Source: Paraescarpia echinospica
Lineage: Eukaryota; Annelida; Polychaeta; Sabellida; Siboglinidae
NCBI GenBank assembly: GCA_020002185.1
Contig: JAHLWY010000201.1
Coordinates: 160,494-224,493 of the forward strand
DNA length: 64,000 bases
Direction: 5' to 3'
Part shown: positions 1-12,290 of the stretch, piece by piece
How positions within the stretch are numbered: position 1 is the first letter of the stretch
Layout of the letters: the number at the start of each line of letters is the position of its first letter
Translations under genes and position numbers: made by a program
The notes under the pieces: generated by a model
What the model was told of the DNA's origin: nothing
The model's database searches: none
Seen by the model: the letters and a program-made list of their open reading frames with translations, nothing else

Positions 1-1
1 A

Positions 2-370
2 AAAAATGCTGAAGCCCTTAAAGCCGAACGACTTGTTTCAAAACTAAGTAGTAATGACTTTAAAAACTTCTGGAAAGATATCAAACAAATGAACAATGCC
101 AAGTTACCAAATCCTAGCAATGTTGGCGGTGCATGTGGTGCTGAAAATGTAAAGAATATGTGGCTTCATCACTACCAGTCTCTACTTAATTCTGTACCTG
201 GCTCTCCATAACATACTAAAACGATTGACATGTATTGCATCAATATGCAATTTAATGACCAAATGATGGTTGATGCTAAAGAAATACAAGAAATAATTCA
301 GGCGGTACCTACAGGAAAAGCTCCTTGTTATGAATGTATAAGTAATGAACATTTTAAGTATGGTAATTAA
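2..370 (+). mobile_element. Non-LTR retrotransposon ORF2 fragment (endonuclease-RT linker to start of RT)
   Basis: One frame reads as the linker and first RT block of a CR1/L2-like retrotransposon: residues near FKNFWKDIKQMN, then EIQEIIQAVPTGKAPCYE and ISNEHFKYG, which match the family pattern where LPTGKAPG-DGIS-EHFK begins the RT domain. The same frame is broken by TAA at 209-211 and ends at 368-370, so this is a dead fragment. The 5' part lies outside the window and no palm-domain motifs follow. Confidence 0.7.
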
Positions 371-2738
371 AAACTGCATGTTTATATGTCACTGCTATTC
401 AGCAGCTTGTTAATTCATGGGTTTTCACAGTCTTGTACTAGTAAACTATTATTGTCGGACTTTCATAAAATAAATTCAAATGTCATACTTTGACGCTTGT
501 AAATGAACCGGTAATGTTTAGTCCTTGACATTCCCCACTTTATAAAGCTTGGTGGTGCAGAACATTCGGACCAATCGTAATTACTGTTTTTTAGTCCTTT
601 GGCCACTATGCACGATAAATCTGTATTTGATTGAAACAATTTAAGGGCTCCCTAGGGCCTCCAAGGACCCAAAAACTGGTAAAAATGTAACATTTGGCCT
701 ATTTTTTCAAAAAACTGTGCAGCAACTTTTTTTCTAATTTTGCATAGATGTATCTTAGGGTGCTGCCTCTATATACAATAAATCTGTATTTGATTGAATC
801 ATTCTAAGGGCACCTAAGGGGCCCCCAAAGTGCAAAAGTTTCTTATCTAGTGATGTGGTTTTGAGAAGGGCCCTTGAGACCACTCCCAACAGTAGATTTT
901 GTTTATTGTGCCAGAAAGCCAGCAGCATGACTAAACTCTGCAGCATAGTGCTATTGTTCCATTGAGACCTTAACTAATATTTAATTGGTCACAGGGCCCA
1001 GGCAGAGTAAACACACTTGACCCCTGTTAGACTGAACAGTTGCCTAAAAGTTTTAAACTGTATCTTCAAAACTATTATTTTCTTTAATTGCAAGTTGTGT
1101 TTATTTTGATGTTCTTTTAATTATTATAAAATGGTGTGACTGTGGTGTCTATTGGTTAAAGATGTATTGTCTGTAGAAACCTGTAGGTGACAAACATAGA
1201 AAATTAATACTCTGGACAACTATAGAGTGAAATATCCTACACTTTATTGATATTAAATGCATTTTACTGTTCTGTTTACGCTTGCCATGCCTTGTGTAGA
1301 CATGGTACTGTGTAAATCAATTGTATCAATATAGACTAATAATTACAGATTCACAATATAGTTGACACCTGAAACAACCAAATGTCAACCATTAGAAGAG
1401 TTGACATAATTCCGCTATACACAAGCAAGAAATCTGTATTTGATTGAATCATTCTAGTGTCATCAGCATATAGTAGAACATACAATTTCTACATCATCAT
1501 CAATCACTAAGGATTAATGAACACTTGTGCAGAATGTCACCCACTTGGCAGGTTTAATTGCTCTATTCAGCAATGAGGACACTGCTTAGGCCTCACTCTG
1601 GACACTGTCACTCACAACGTTTTGTATTGTCTTAGTTGGTGCATTGAGCTAATCTACTTGACCATGAATCGGTGGTGGCTCTGGTTGTGTATTACACCCA
1701 GCTGTGGAGCTAAGATTCTCTGCCTGCTAATGTTTGATGGAAACTGACTAATCTGTAATTGGTCACTGGCAGTAGCTTGTGTCAACAGACAGTATTAAGC
1801 CACTAGACCTCTGTTAAGCTGGACAGTTGCATGTAGGTTTTAAATTGTGTCAAACAGTGAGTCTACCTTTTGTTCTAAAATAATCTATCCTCTTAGTTTT
1901 ACACATAAAGACGTAATCTGGCATAACTTGACAAGTCTTTGTAGCAGCACATTTGTACTTCCAGTGTATCATTGCAACATAACATACATATTACATACTG
2001 TATGCCACATTTGAATGTTGTGCATGTCATATTTCCATGCAATCCATTTGCATATATAATGTAAAACTTCAACAGCCGTTTTCTTCATTTTAACTTTTTG
2101 ACCCCTACCATGTTCAATGCTCCATAACTTCGCCCATTTTGGTAGCAGTCATAATTTTTTAAACCGTTTAAAGCACCCTACCAAACCTTTACAAGGATGT
2201 AAGAAAACAATGTTACAATTTTTCCGACTTATCACTCATTTGGTCAGCCGGGGTCACATATAGACGTATTAGTCCAAAGGACTTCAGGGCCACTTGGCCC
2301 ATTTTTTTCTGATTGGTCCGGTTGTCTAATATCCCAGCAACCAGCCTCGTAGCCCATTCTGACCAATCATCTTTATGGACCACGTGGACCCCCATCTCGG
2401 ACCTTCTGAATAGATTAGTGAACTACATAGACACCCTCAAGGGCGTAAGAAACCGATTACGCCTCACGGATTTCTGTTGTAGCTACACGCCAACATCAAA
2501 GGGATACTCCCTATAGTACAGCGGTCGCAACGATGTCTTCTTCTTCTTCTCGTATGCACAAGGCAACATAATCATCAGAACATTTCATATGTGTTCAAAT
2601 GATGTAAAGAAAACATTGTTTACTATTTTTTACTCACCTATGTATACTGCCCATCTAACACAACTATAGAACCATGATAATGTACTTGTATGTTGCATGG
2701 AGTCTGTGAATAAAGCAATTATTATTATATTATTATTA
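371..2738. other. No recognisable gene; decayed repeat DNA with a retroposon-like 3' tail
   Basis: No conserved protein is seen in either strand. A short motif near AATCTGTATTTGATTGAATC recurs at about 626, 780 and 1431. The right end (about 2700-2738) has an AATAAA followed by an ATT-rich tail, typical of a non-LTR retroposon 3' end, but no coding link to the RT fragment at the window start was found. The ORF at 2313-2516 has no recognisable motif. Confidence 0.4.
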
Positions 2739-3740
2739 TTACGAATTAAGTTTTGGAGATGGCTCACCTTTCAGTGTTCGCAGTTAATCAGAAATCTGGT
2801 AACGTTTTGTGTATATAATAATTTCGTTTTAATATTGTAATAGTTTACTGGGTTTATATTAGTTGGGTGTAGTGCAATCGGTACAGCGCTAGCATTAAAC
2901 AGTTTTCTATTATTATTAGTCTAGGCTCTTCGGAAGCTACAGGTCAGACATTGGTAGGTGCTCAGTTACGAGGAGAATACGTAACCTGCCCAGGTCACGC
3001 GAACTGCACTGCAACCCTGCCGGCCGATGAACCTCTGTCAGAATATACGGCAGGAGTATACATACGACGACAATTTACATCAGGAATGTCAGATTGCGAT
3101 ATGTCGTCACAGATGGAGACGCTTGCAGGGCAGAAGGCTTGACGGCTGGCATGTAGAAAACGACATGTGAAGTGGAGCGATAAAAATCGTTTCCTCTTAA
3201 TCGACAGTGAAATGAAGAATATGTATGCTGGGAATAACAGAGAAGTGGCCTCACTCACGCCACGCGTTATGGTTACATGAACTGCAAGACATATACAACG
3301 TGAGGCGCTGTATTGCTGAATGTGTATGTACAAACTAGCAGTGAGAAGGTGTTTACTCTATAACAAAATAATACGAATTTATGCCGCAGGACGGTATAGG
3401 GAAGCTACAGATCAGACATGGGCAGATGCTCAGTTACGAGTGACCTACAAGGGACAACTACAAGGGACAACTACAAGGGACAACTACAAGGGACAACTAC
3501 AAGGGACAACTACAAGGGACAACTACAAGGGACAACTAGACCAACAAGTGAACAAGAACACAACGAGAAAATGTGCTGTTTAGCCGAATAAAACGATCGA
3601 TGATCACCCGTATTCCCTTGTGACAGATCTTTAGATGATCATACATACCAATTACATTTAACATATCTTTCAGACAACACACCAGTGACTAGGCAGTTGA
3701 TGCATCAAATATTCACTAGGAGCATCACCGACAATACAAA
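2739..3740. repeat. Repeat-family element, copy A, with a short internal 13-bp array
   Basis: Blocks here recur in the 6.6-8.4 kb region: 2739-2935 resembles 8205-8395; the pre-array block 3300-3443 resembles 6675-6800; the post-array block 3541-3720 resembles 8056-8180. A second pre-array block at 2932-2972 lacks an array. The two copies thus share flanks but differ about tenfold in array length. No transposase was found. Non-autonomous elements with internal tandem repeats are known among Helitron-like families; assignment to them is only a suggestion. Confidence 0.5.
3444..3540 (+). repeat. 13-bp tandem array (CTACAAGGGACAA), about 7 units
   Basis: Perfect head-to-tail units are visible. 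The 13-bp unit is also the core of the 30-bp unit in the array at 6811-8055, which has a 17-bp spacer (near GACCAACGAGTGTACCG) added between cores. Confidence 0.9.
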
Positions 3741-6480
3741 CTCCATAGCTTAAGCCAGAGAGGAATCAACATAAGAATTTTGGTTTGTAGCAGCTCGACC
3801 CTTTATCGGTGTCTATTGTGCGTGTTAGTATTGGTATATTTTCTGTTGCAATATTTTCTATCTGCGTTACACGACTTGATTACTGGACATTTGTTTGACG
3901 ATGGAAACAAAGACACATGCCAGTTAGTGGAACCACTAAAAATAGTTGCCACATAATTCACAGTGAAATGAAGAATAAGTATCCTGGCGATAACTGGAAA
4001 GTGGCCTTCCTCGTGCCACGCGTTATGGTTACATGAACTGCAAAACAGTCAGGTCACAATGACATTCTCGGAATAAGCATTCAAAACAAACTGTGCAGTC
4101 TTGGCGCATCACTGCGAAGACGAGGGGAAGACGTACCCTATCCGGGTCACGTGAACTGCACTGCAACCCTGCCGGCCGATGAACCTCTGTCAGAATATAC
4201 GTCAGAATTAGATATGCGATAACAATTTGCATCACAGAATGTCGGATTACGATATGTCGTCACAAATGGAAACGGATGCAGTGGAGAAGGCGTGAAGGCT
4301 GGCATGTCGGAAACGACAAATGAAGTGACAAGCCGACACGACACATCTGGAACAATAATTTTTCCTAAATTTGCTGAAAGTAAATTTTAGTGTGCGCATG
4401 TTTTGAATATCGACAGCAGTGATTAGAAAGGAACAAAACATGTTTTAGTTCGCGGGACGATGAAAATCGTGACAACAGAATCCACAGTGAAATGAAGAAT
4501 ATGTATACTGGTGATAGCAGGAAAGTGGCTTTCCTCGTGCCACGCGTTATCGAGATTACACTAGATTGCTATGTGTCAAGATTGTAATTTTAAGAACTTA
4601 ACATACATAGGGTGGTAGCGTCGGTGAAATAATGCATTTAGGGTCACAATGTAAAGCTATGGTTGGCCGACTCGTGTTATGGTTGCCCTGTAGGCCATTG
4701 ATGGCTATCCAGTGAAGAAACTGGAGTAGTGGCCTAAGGTAAGATTCTAAAGAGCCGGGCAAATATAATAATAGTCAGAGTAGACAGGGAGGATTGTCGA
4801 ATACAATGTGTAATATTTATAACATAATTCACCGTTCCATATGAATAGATATGGTGATACGGACGTAAGTTTAAATGGGATAATATTACGGCGTACAGTG
4901 ATGTCGTTATAATGAAGATTTTATACTTGTTGATTTAGAGTATCACCTATTGGATGGTGTTGAAATATTGTTACAATGGCGTCAGCAGGGATTACATGAC
5001 TGATGCTAGGTGGACGTACCGAGGTTTGAAAGTAGAATAGAACAAACCAATCCAGAACCCTACAGAGCAAAGAAATGTAATCTGGTCTCTTCTGTGGAGA
5101 GAAACCATTACGTTGCGGTTGGCTAACATGAAGTCTTTACCCAGTGGTGGCTTTGACGTTGAGTTTCTCCATGAATATATAGAGTAGAAGAAATACCGGA
5201 GGTATGTGGAATGTATATATTATGAGTGAATGTTAGATTAGAGGTATCTGTTTTTTACATTGTTATAATTGTATCAAAGGGTGTGGTCAATAATAAATGA
5301 ATATGGTCAGCGCGATGATACTGGTATCTCGAGATTTATGCGGGGTGGCGAATCATCGCTCTGTTGTGTGAATGTTAGATAGTAACAAGAAGCGAACATA
5401 GGTTGTATTACGGTGTCACAGATAATTATTATTGATGTATAGTTTGTTGGGACTTAGAATACGTAAGGTGGTGGGGTTGTTTATTATTGATTGGATATTG
5501 GATCCGGATATGTATATATCTATGGCGAACATTAGCTACATATGTTTGTGTGTCAGTACTATGATTGTATGTGGTGTTGGTGGAAAAACATATGACATGA
5601 CGGTGTAGGATATACACCAAGGAATAAAAATATTGTATTATTATATTTATCATTTATTGTAGTGTCGGGGCGTGGTTAAGTCTGACAAAGTGCACTCGAG
5701 GGCGGTAGAAGCAGCGTAACACCTCGTGTAAGAACAGTGCGAGAGTAGACGGCTTACGCGACAATGGAGAATTTCACACCCGAAGAGAGAATTCCCGACG
5801 AACCGAGCGAGAACTACTTCGCTCGACTACTGAGGGACAAATTATCCTCAAGTTGACGGTGATGACGAAATTTGGTATCGTTCATTATAAACATTATGTT
5901 TTCGCATCTCTACATTGCGAGTGCCACGTAGACAGCCGCAGGGTGTTGAACTTTTATGCCTATATGGCGATTATGTTATAGAATCTTTTGGTGAAATAGT
6001 ATAGGATTGAAGAACTGGTCAATCCTTGTGTACCTATGAAATGTTATTGTAGAGATGTATGTACGTAAGACTTTGTATGATAAGAGGTTAGGGAGGCTGA
6101 CGAGTCTTCCTTGAATAATCGTTGTATTTTGTTGTTTAAAAGATGGGTCAATAAATTTGGAAAATTCTTTGAGTATAACTTCTTACCTTCTGATATATTT
6201 CAGAACCCGGATATTTATTAGCAAGGCCGTTTCACCTGACGGTTCTTGACAATATGCCGGGTAGTGTCAAAAGTGCACATACAGCCACATTGTGTGAGCT
6301 GGCGGGAAAACAAAAAAACTGGTGCACATATTTATTTACCTGCAAACAGGAAGAATTCACCACCTGGACATGACCTACGCTGACTGTGTCACAATCCGAT
6401 AGCTTATTGAGATGAGACTAGGCATTTATGCTCTAGCAATGACAAAATTGTGTCGCAGCACTAATCGCAACGAGGTTATG
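3741..6480. other. Accessory repeat DNA, no recognised gene
   Basis: Contains a second copy of the block at 2983-3190 (at 4134-4335, about 200 bp, clearly similar). A shorter motif around CCACAGTGAAATGAAGAATA is present three times (3203, 3958, 4484), each ending near CACGCGTTAT. A 30-codon ORF at 5764-5856 begins MENFTPEERIPDEPSENYF and follows a GC-richer leader; it could be the start of a gag-like ORF, but nothing downstream supports that. Confidence 0.4.
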
Positions 6481-6499
6481 AATCATTGCTTATCTTCGA

Positions 6500-8395
6500 C
6501 TCTCGCGCAAAAAATGTGAACTTCTCTCGCAATGTCACGGGCCGTGCGTGTGCGGCTATAGACTGGCTGAACTATGGGGTAAGGGTCTCTCTCTTGAGAA
6601 AACTGGAGTTGAACAATGCTCCCATAAGTAAATGCGGCAGTGTTGATATATTTAGCTTGAGGCGTTGCATCACAGAACGTATATGTACAGACGAGCAGTT
6701 AGACGGCGCTGACTGTATAACAAGAGAAAACGATTTGATTCCATCCGACCCGCAAGACGTCGGAGAGAGGCCACAGCTCAGACAAGGGCAGATGTTCGGA
6801 AACCGAGTCTACCGCAAGGGACAACTAGACCAATCAGTATACCGCATGGGACAGCTAGCCAACGAGTTTACCAAAGGGAACAACTAGACCAACGAGTCTA
6901 CCTTAAGGACAACTAAACCAATGAGTGTACCGCAAAGGACAACTAGACCAACGAGTGTACCGCAAGGGACAACTAGACCAACGAGTGCACCGCAGGGGAC
7001 AACTAGACCAACGAGTGTACCGCAAGGGACAACTACACCAACGAGTCTACCGCAAGGGACAACTAGACCAATGAGTGTACCGCAATGGACAACTAGACCA
7101 ACGAGTCTACCGCAAAGGACAACTAGACAAACGAGTGTACCGCAAGGGACAACTAGACCAACGAATCTACCGTAAGGGACAACTAGACCAACGAATGTTC
7201 GCAAGGGACAACTAGACCAACGAGTCTACCGCAAAGGAAAACTAAACCAATGAGTATACCGCAAGGGACAACTACACCAACGAGTGTACCGCAAGGGACA
7301 ACTAGACCAACGAGTGTACCGCAAGGGACAGCTAGACCAACGAGTCTACCTTAAGGACAACTAAACCAATGAGTGTACCGCAAAGGACAACTAGACCAAC
7401 GAGTGTACCGCAAGGGACAACTAGACCAACGAGTGTACCGCAATGGACAACTAGACCAACGAGTGTACCGCAAGGGACAACTACACCAACGAGTGTACCG
7501 CAAGGGACAACTACACCAACGAGTGTACTGCAAGGGACAACTAGACCAACGAGTGTACCGCAAGGGACAACTAGACCAACGAGTGTACCGCAAGGGACAA
7601 CTAGACCAACGAGTGCACCGCAGGGGACAACTAGACCAACGAGTGTACCGCAAGGGACAACTACACCAACGAGTCTACCGCAAGGGACAACTAAACAAAT
7701 GAGTGTACCGCAAAGGACAACTAGACCAATGAGTGTACCGCAAAGGACAACTAGACCAACGAGTGTACCGCAAAGGACAACTAGACCAACGAGTCTACCG
7801 TAAGGGACAACTAGACCAACGAATGTTCGCAAGGGACAACTAGACCAACGAGTCTACCGCAAGGGAAAACTAAACCAATGAGTATACCGCAAGGGACAAC
7901 TAGACCAACGAGTCTACTTCAAGGACAACTAAACCAATGAGTGTACCGCAAAGGACAACTAGACCAACGAGTGTCCGCAAGGGACAACTAGACCAACGAG
8001 TGTACCGCAAGGGACATCTAGACCAACGAGTGTACCGCAAGGGACAACTAGACCTACAAATGGAAAAAATTAACACAACGCAAAAAGGTGCTGTCAAACC
8101 AAACAAATGGATCGGTGATGACCCGTATTTTCAGACACACAGACCACACAACTGTGACAAAGCAGCTGATGCATCAAATAGTTTTTATTGTTGTTGCATT
8201 TTACGAATTACGTTTTGGACATGGCTAACCTTTCAGTATTCGAAATTAATCAGAAAATTGGTAACTTGTTGTGTATATAATAATTTGTTTAAATATTGTA
8301 ATAGCTATATTGGGTTGATTTGGGTTAGGTGTAGTACAATCGGTACAGCGGTATTACGAAACAGTGTTCTATTATTATTCGTTGTCTTACACGGA
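6500..8395. repeat. Repeat-family element, copy B, with a 1.2-kb internal minisatellite
   Basis: Shares pre-array, post-array and tail blocks with copy A at 2.7-3.7 kb, in the order pre-array, array, post-array, tail. The tail contains the shared stretch ending near GTGTAGTACAATCGGTACAG. The short ORF upstream (6486-6887) runs into the array and has no recognisable domain. Confidence 0.5.
6811..8055 (+). repeat. 30-bp minisatellite, about 41 units
   Basis: The unit is near GACCAACGAGTGTACCG followed by CAAGGGACAACTA. Because 30 is divisible by 3, long ORFs run through it on both strands (TTRPTSVPQG repeats on plus, LVVPCGTLVG repeats on minus); these are shadows of the repeat. Variant units show higher-order structure: the marker variant CTTAAGGACAACTAAACC or its close relative starts new blocks near 6901, 7349 and 7919. 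Confidence 0.9.
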
Positions 8396-8467
8396 TCTTC
8401 CTTGTGTTGGAGCTAAGATGGAGCAATGCGCATTAGGCCACCTTCTGCAAAAACTGCATACAAAAGA

Positions 8468-8786
8468 TGACTATTACATTAGATCTTTCACGAGGTAGCA
8501 ATACCATACGCTAGTCGCTCGCGTATTCGCACAGTGGCTATTTTGCAGAACGCACCAATATTTCAAAATCCGTCACCAGATTGGGGCGAAATTGAGGGGT
8601 GTCAGGTTTGGGTGGATTTTTCTGAAAACTGAGGTACGAGAATTTTACGAGTTTTCCACATCACTTGTGTCAATGGAGGCTAAATATGCTGTGAAATTGT
8701 CAAGAAAATTGTTCGTCAAATTTAGCAGGAAATTAAGGAAACGTTATAATGGCCGTCTATGTAAAATTTAAATGTGGTCTTACCCC
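8468..8786 (+). mobile_element. MITE-like element, right-hand part only
   Basis: About 320 bp nearly identical to 10972-11292, ending in the same terminal motif AATGTGGTCTTACCCC. The left-hand end (GGGGTAAGACCACATT) is missing, so this copy is 5'-truncated relative to the complete one at 10840-11292. Confidence 0.6.
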
Positions 8787-10839
8787 AAATTAGAAATACG
8801 CCCGTTTTATCACAAAAACTGCCCAAATGTGATTTGAGCGACGGGTGATGGTTTTTCGGCTGTATTTGGAAGCTGGTGTAGACCAGAATATCGTGCAGCT
8901 ATTGCATACTGTTAGTATTACATCTAAAAGAAGTTTTAAAAGTAATTAATAAGCCAGTTATTAGGTGATATGCATGGAAAATAAAGTGATAATTTTGGCG
9001 GCGTGAAAGTTAAAAAGTACATTCCAAGCGTGTTCTATGATACTGAGTACCACGAAAGCTTGTGTAAAAAGTGTATATGTGTAAGGGTGTGGAGATTCTT
9101 TTAAATCTACATCATGTGCAACAATATTTACAAATTTCCAGAAGGATGAATTTCGCCTTAGTTATATCATTTATATTTTTGTAAGCGACATCTATAAATG
9201 CGTGTTTCTTAACCCCAATACTAACGTGGGTGTTTTTGCTGGTCAAACTTGTCCTTCCTAATTATATGGCACTTATGTATATCATACTTGGATCGCACAA
9301 TAAGCAATAATGGGCAAGCAGGCACCATTTTGATTCCACCCCCCCCCCCTAACGCGGCCCTAATTTTAGTGAAATGTTGGCCACCATAGGAAGCAAGTTG
9401 TCCACACATTTCTACTAATCAGGCATCTAGCACCTATTTTTATAGCAACACCCATACACTAACTGAGACAAGAAGAACAATTGAGAATCTACATAATTAT
9501 ACCACGATTGTAACAGAGAATATCAAAACAGTGTGTGACTCTCCAAATGTGCAGCGACCGCAATGATCCGAATTAGTTCATTGCTAGCCATAAAAATTAA
9601 AACTGGTCACCTAAGAGAAGGGTCATATGTTGAAATTGTATACATGGACTGGCATGCTATCATTTTCAACGATCATGTACTTTTCAGCTGTAATATAACC
9701 GAATCATACCGAAGTTTGCACAAGGCAAGGCAGCTTAAACTAACTGTAGGCTGACGTCAACTACTCTGACAAGAAGCTGTTTTTACCACTGGTATTTTGT
9801 ACGTTATATCCGTACATTTAACATCAGAAATGTTTGTTAGTACCCTTGTAAGAATTTGGCGATGTTTGAATAAAATACGATTAGGACAATGGATTCGTTG
9901 ATGTACTTGGAGAGATACTGGGTGCCACAACTGTCAACAACCTTTATCACGTGTCTTGGATGTCCTTGTCAAACATTTGTTTCTTTCTGAAATTAACTAT
10001 TTTGCCAGTAGTATCTCTTGTTTCCAATAATGTGTGTACATCAGCGAAATATATAGTGGCCAAGTAATTGACGTGTGGCGATGTTTGGACACTCTGTATC
10101 AAGCAGAGATCTGCGCCTGTGTAAAAGTATGGTTATTTTAAGGGGGGTTAGGACAACAATTTGTGTGACGCAAGATATACGTTCCACTGGGCATTCCAGT
10201 TTTGGATTCATAATGTACTATGTATATACCTCAATTTACACACAGCATTTTAGCCCGTTATCTACAATATAAGTGTAGTTACCATCAAAAGACGCCCTTC
10301 AATATTGTGAATATTGTTGAAATGCCTGGCTTGTGATTTTGACACCTACTGGTGTCGTACACGAGTGACATATAGTTCATGACTGCATCAGATTATTTAG
10401 CATAGTTTGTGGGCAATACGTTATACCAAAATTCGTGAAGATTTGCAACGTGCGTGTCCAATAAAATGCTGCTTAAAATAATGATTTTGTGTATTTTTTT
10501 GCAAAAAATACAACATTTTATGACAAATTACAAAAAAATATATTTCGTTAATATTCTATATATTGTATTCCCATATCGGTAAGATATTGTGTTGGCCTGT
10601 ATGCTGTGCTCAGTACCATTCATACCAGGCAAACGTCGTATGTAATATAAAGTACCGAATAAGCATGTTTAAACCAACTCAAGGCGCTGTTTAGCTTGGA
10701 GGTGTGCACAGTTTGATGACGCATATTTTAATTGTTATTGAGACAGTGTAAACTTTCCTTTGTGGTTAGTCTAGTTATATGTATAGCTTGATATAAATCT
10801 AACTTTCGTGAAGATTTGCAAGATTCAGGAGATCTATTT
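8787..10839. other. No recognisable gene; spacer between two MITE copies
   Basis: No conserved coding signal in either strand. The stretch starts and ends with the inverted 12-mers CTTACCCCAAAT (8779-8790) and ATTTGGGGTAAG (10836-10847), overlapping the flanking MITE ends, so the whole 2-kb piece could itself have been mobilised between two element ends. No transposase is seen. Confidence 0.4.
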
Positions 10840-11292
10840 GGGGTAAGACCACATTAAGGATTCGTCCGCCATTACCCACCGAAAGAGTGCCCTTGAAAAT
10901 ACCGTTTTGGTGTCATGTGAATTTTTTTCGAGCACTTTGGCATGGCACATGTCAGTCCAGTGAATACTGAATGTACTACTACATTAGATCTTTCACGAGG
11001 TAGCAATAAACATACGCTAGTCGCTCGCGTATTCGCCCAGTGGCTATTTTGCAGAACGCCCCAATATTTCAAAATCCGTCACCAGATTGGGGCGAAATTG
11101 AGGGGTGTCAGGTTTGGGTGGATTTCTCTGAAAACTGAGGTATGAGGATTTTACGAGTTTTCCACAGCACTTGTGTCAATGGAGGCTAAATATGCTGTGA
11201 AATTGTCAAGAAAATTGTTCGTCAAATTTAGCAGGAAATGAAGGAAACGTTATAATGGCCGCCTATGTAAAATTTAAATGTGGTCTTACCCC
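10840..11292. mobile_element. Complete MITE with 16-bp terminal inverted repeats
   Basis: Begins GGGGTAAGACCACATT and ends AATGTGGTCTTACCCC, a perfect 16-bp inverted pair, 453 bp apart, with no coding capacity. A second, truncated copy lies at 8468-8786. I could not recognise a clear target-site duplication (flanks CTATTT and GGTTGG differ), so the superfamily is unassigned. Confidence 0.65.
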
Positions 11293-11747
11293 GGTTGGTG
11301 TGTGCTGGCTGGTGTGTGCGGGCAGGAGTCGGCGCTAGTCGGCGGAACTAATTGGCGTTCAGCGCCGACTGCTTTTTGCGCCGACTATCAACCCAAGTCG
11401 GCGTTAGTCGGCTGGTGTGTGCCTAGCATAACGCAACTACAATTCCTAGTTGGGCAACTCGTTACGATACAAATTAACGGCGTCATATCCGATTCAAAAA
11501 ATTAGAATTTCTCCATGGAAGCTCTTGCTCCCCCCTGGTACGTATCGAAATGACCTCTCTCACTACTCGCGCCCCAGTAAACCAATTCAACTGCTAGTCG
11601 CAAGTTTACGCTTTAATTAAGACGCAACTAAATTCTCCGATTGTGTTGGCCAAAAACAACACGGGTTGATGTCGACACAATATTCCTGTCATATAAATTA
11701 AGGCCCCAAAATGTCGAAGTGCAAAGACACGTACAACCAAAAGACAG
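11293..11747. other. Unique spacer with GTCGGCG-type short repeats
   Basis: 11293-11430 is GC-rich and repeats GTCGGCGxTAGTCGGC and GGCTGGTGTGTGC motifs, partly as inverted pairs around AGCGCCGACT. No gene is seen. This stretch is not part of the inverted 4.4-kb duplication that begins directly after it. Confidence 0.4.
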
Positions 11748-11959
11748 GAATGGATCCTGTCAAATATCGACTTCCTGAAGCCGTTCATATGGAAACGCAA
11801 AGGTTGTGACAGTGGGAAGGTATGTAAAGCATAAAACAATAAAATTACGAGATAAATGGAAATGCCTATTTCAAATAGCACCATCGCTAAATAAATCTGC
11901 AGAAATATATCACATTCATTGTAATGTTCATCATACACTGATTATATCACATGGCATTC

Positions 11960-12290
11960 ATGGACAACTAGGGGTCCAAGTGTCAAATCATGGCATCCTG
12001 CCAGGGGACAGACCCTGCCTAGAACAGATTCCATGTACTTCACCAAGTACTCGCGTTGTGCTTTGGCGCGGGCTGTCACCTTGGTACCAGCACGTAATTT
12101 GGTCTGCTCTAGCATCTTGTCTTTTCTCCAACATGAGGGGTAACGCTGTGCGTGTAAGCACTCTCTTGGTCCGCCATTCCACGGGTGAACCACATTTTTT
12201 ATCGTGCAGCATATTGTACAGTGCACACGAAACTAGTGTCGTGACCTTCTCTGGCTCAAGATAGGTCGTGGGCAGGAAAACGTGAAATAA
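11960..12290 (-). pseudogene. PIF/Harbinger-type transposase, C-terminal remnant
   Basis: The minus strand encodes PEKVTTLVSCALYNML, which resembles the last helix of Harbinger nucleases (PEKVTT-V-A-CVLHN-LR). After a frame change it encodes a tail with AGTKVTARAKAQREYL, like the C-terminal extension seen in these proteins. The DDE catalytic part is absent and two frames must be combined, so it is a dead fragment. The same remnant is carried in the inverted copy. Confidence 0.5.

Noticed and set aside
5764..5856. Start of a gag ORF
   Set aside because: Only 30 codons, no downstream pol motifs, no LTR pair found.
3444..8055. CRISPR array
   Set aside because: Units are contiguous or near-identical throughout with no unique spacers, and the DNA is eukaryotic.
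6884..8106. TTRPTSVPQG / LVVPCGTLVG proteins
   Set aside because: Both strands are open because the 30-bp unit lacks stops; no non-repeat coding context.
8468..11292. LTR retrotransposon with 320-bp LTRs
   Set aside because: The direct repeats end in a 16-bp motif that is inverted at 10840, as in a MITE; no gag, pol, primer-binding site or TG...CA ends.
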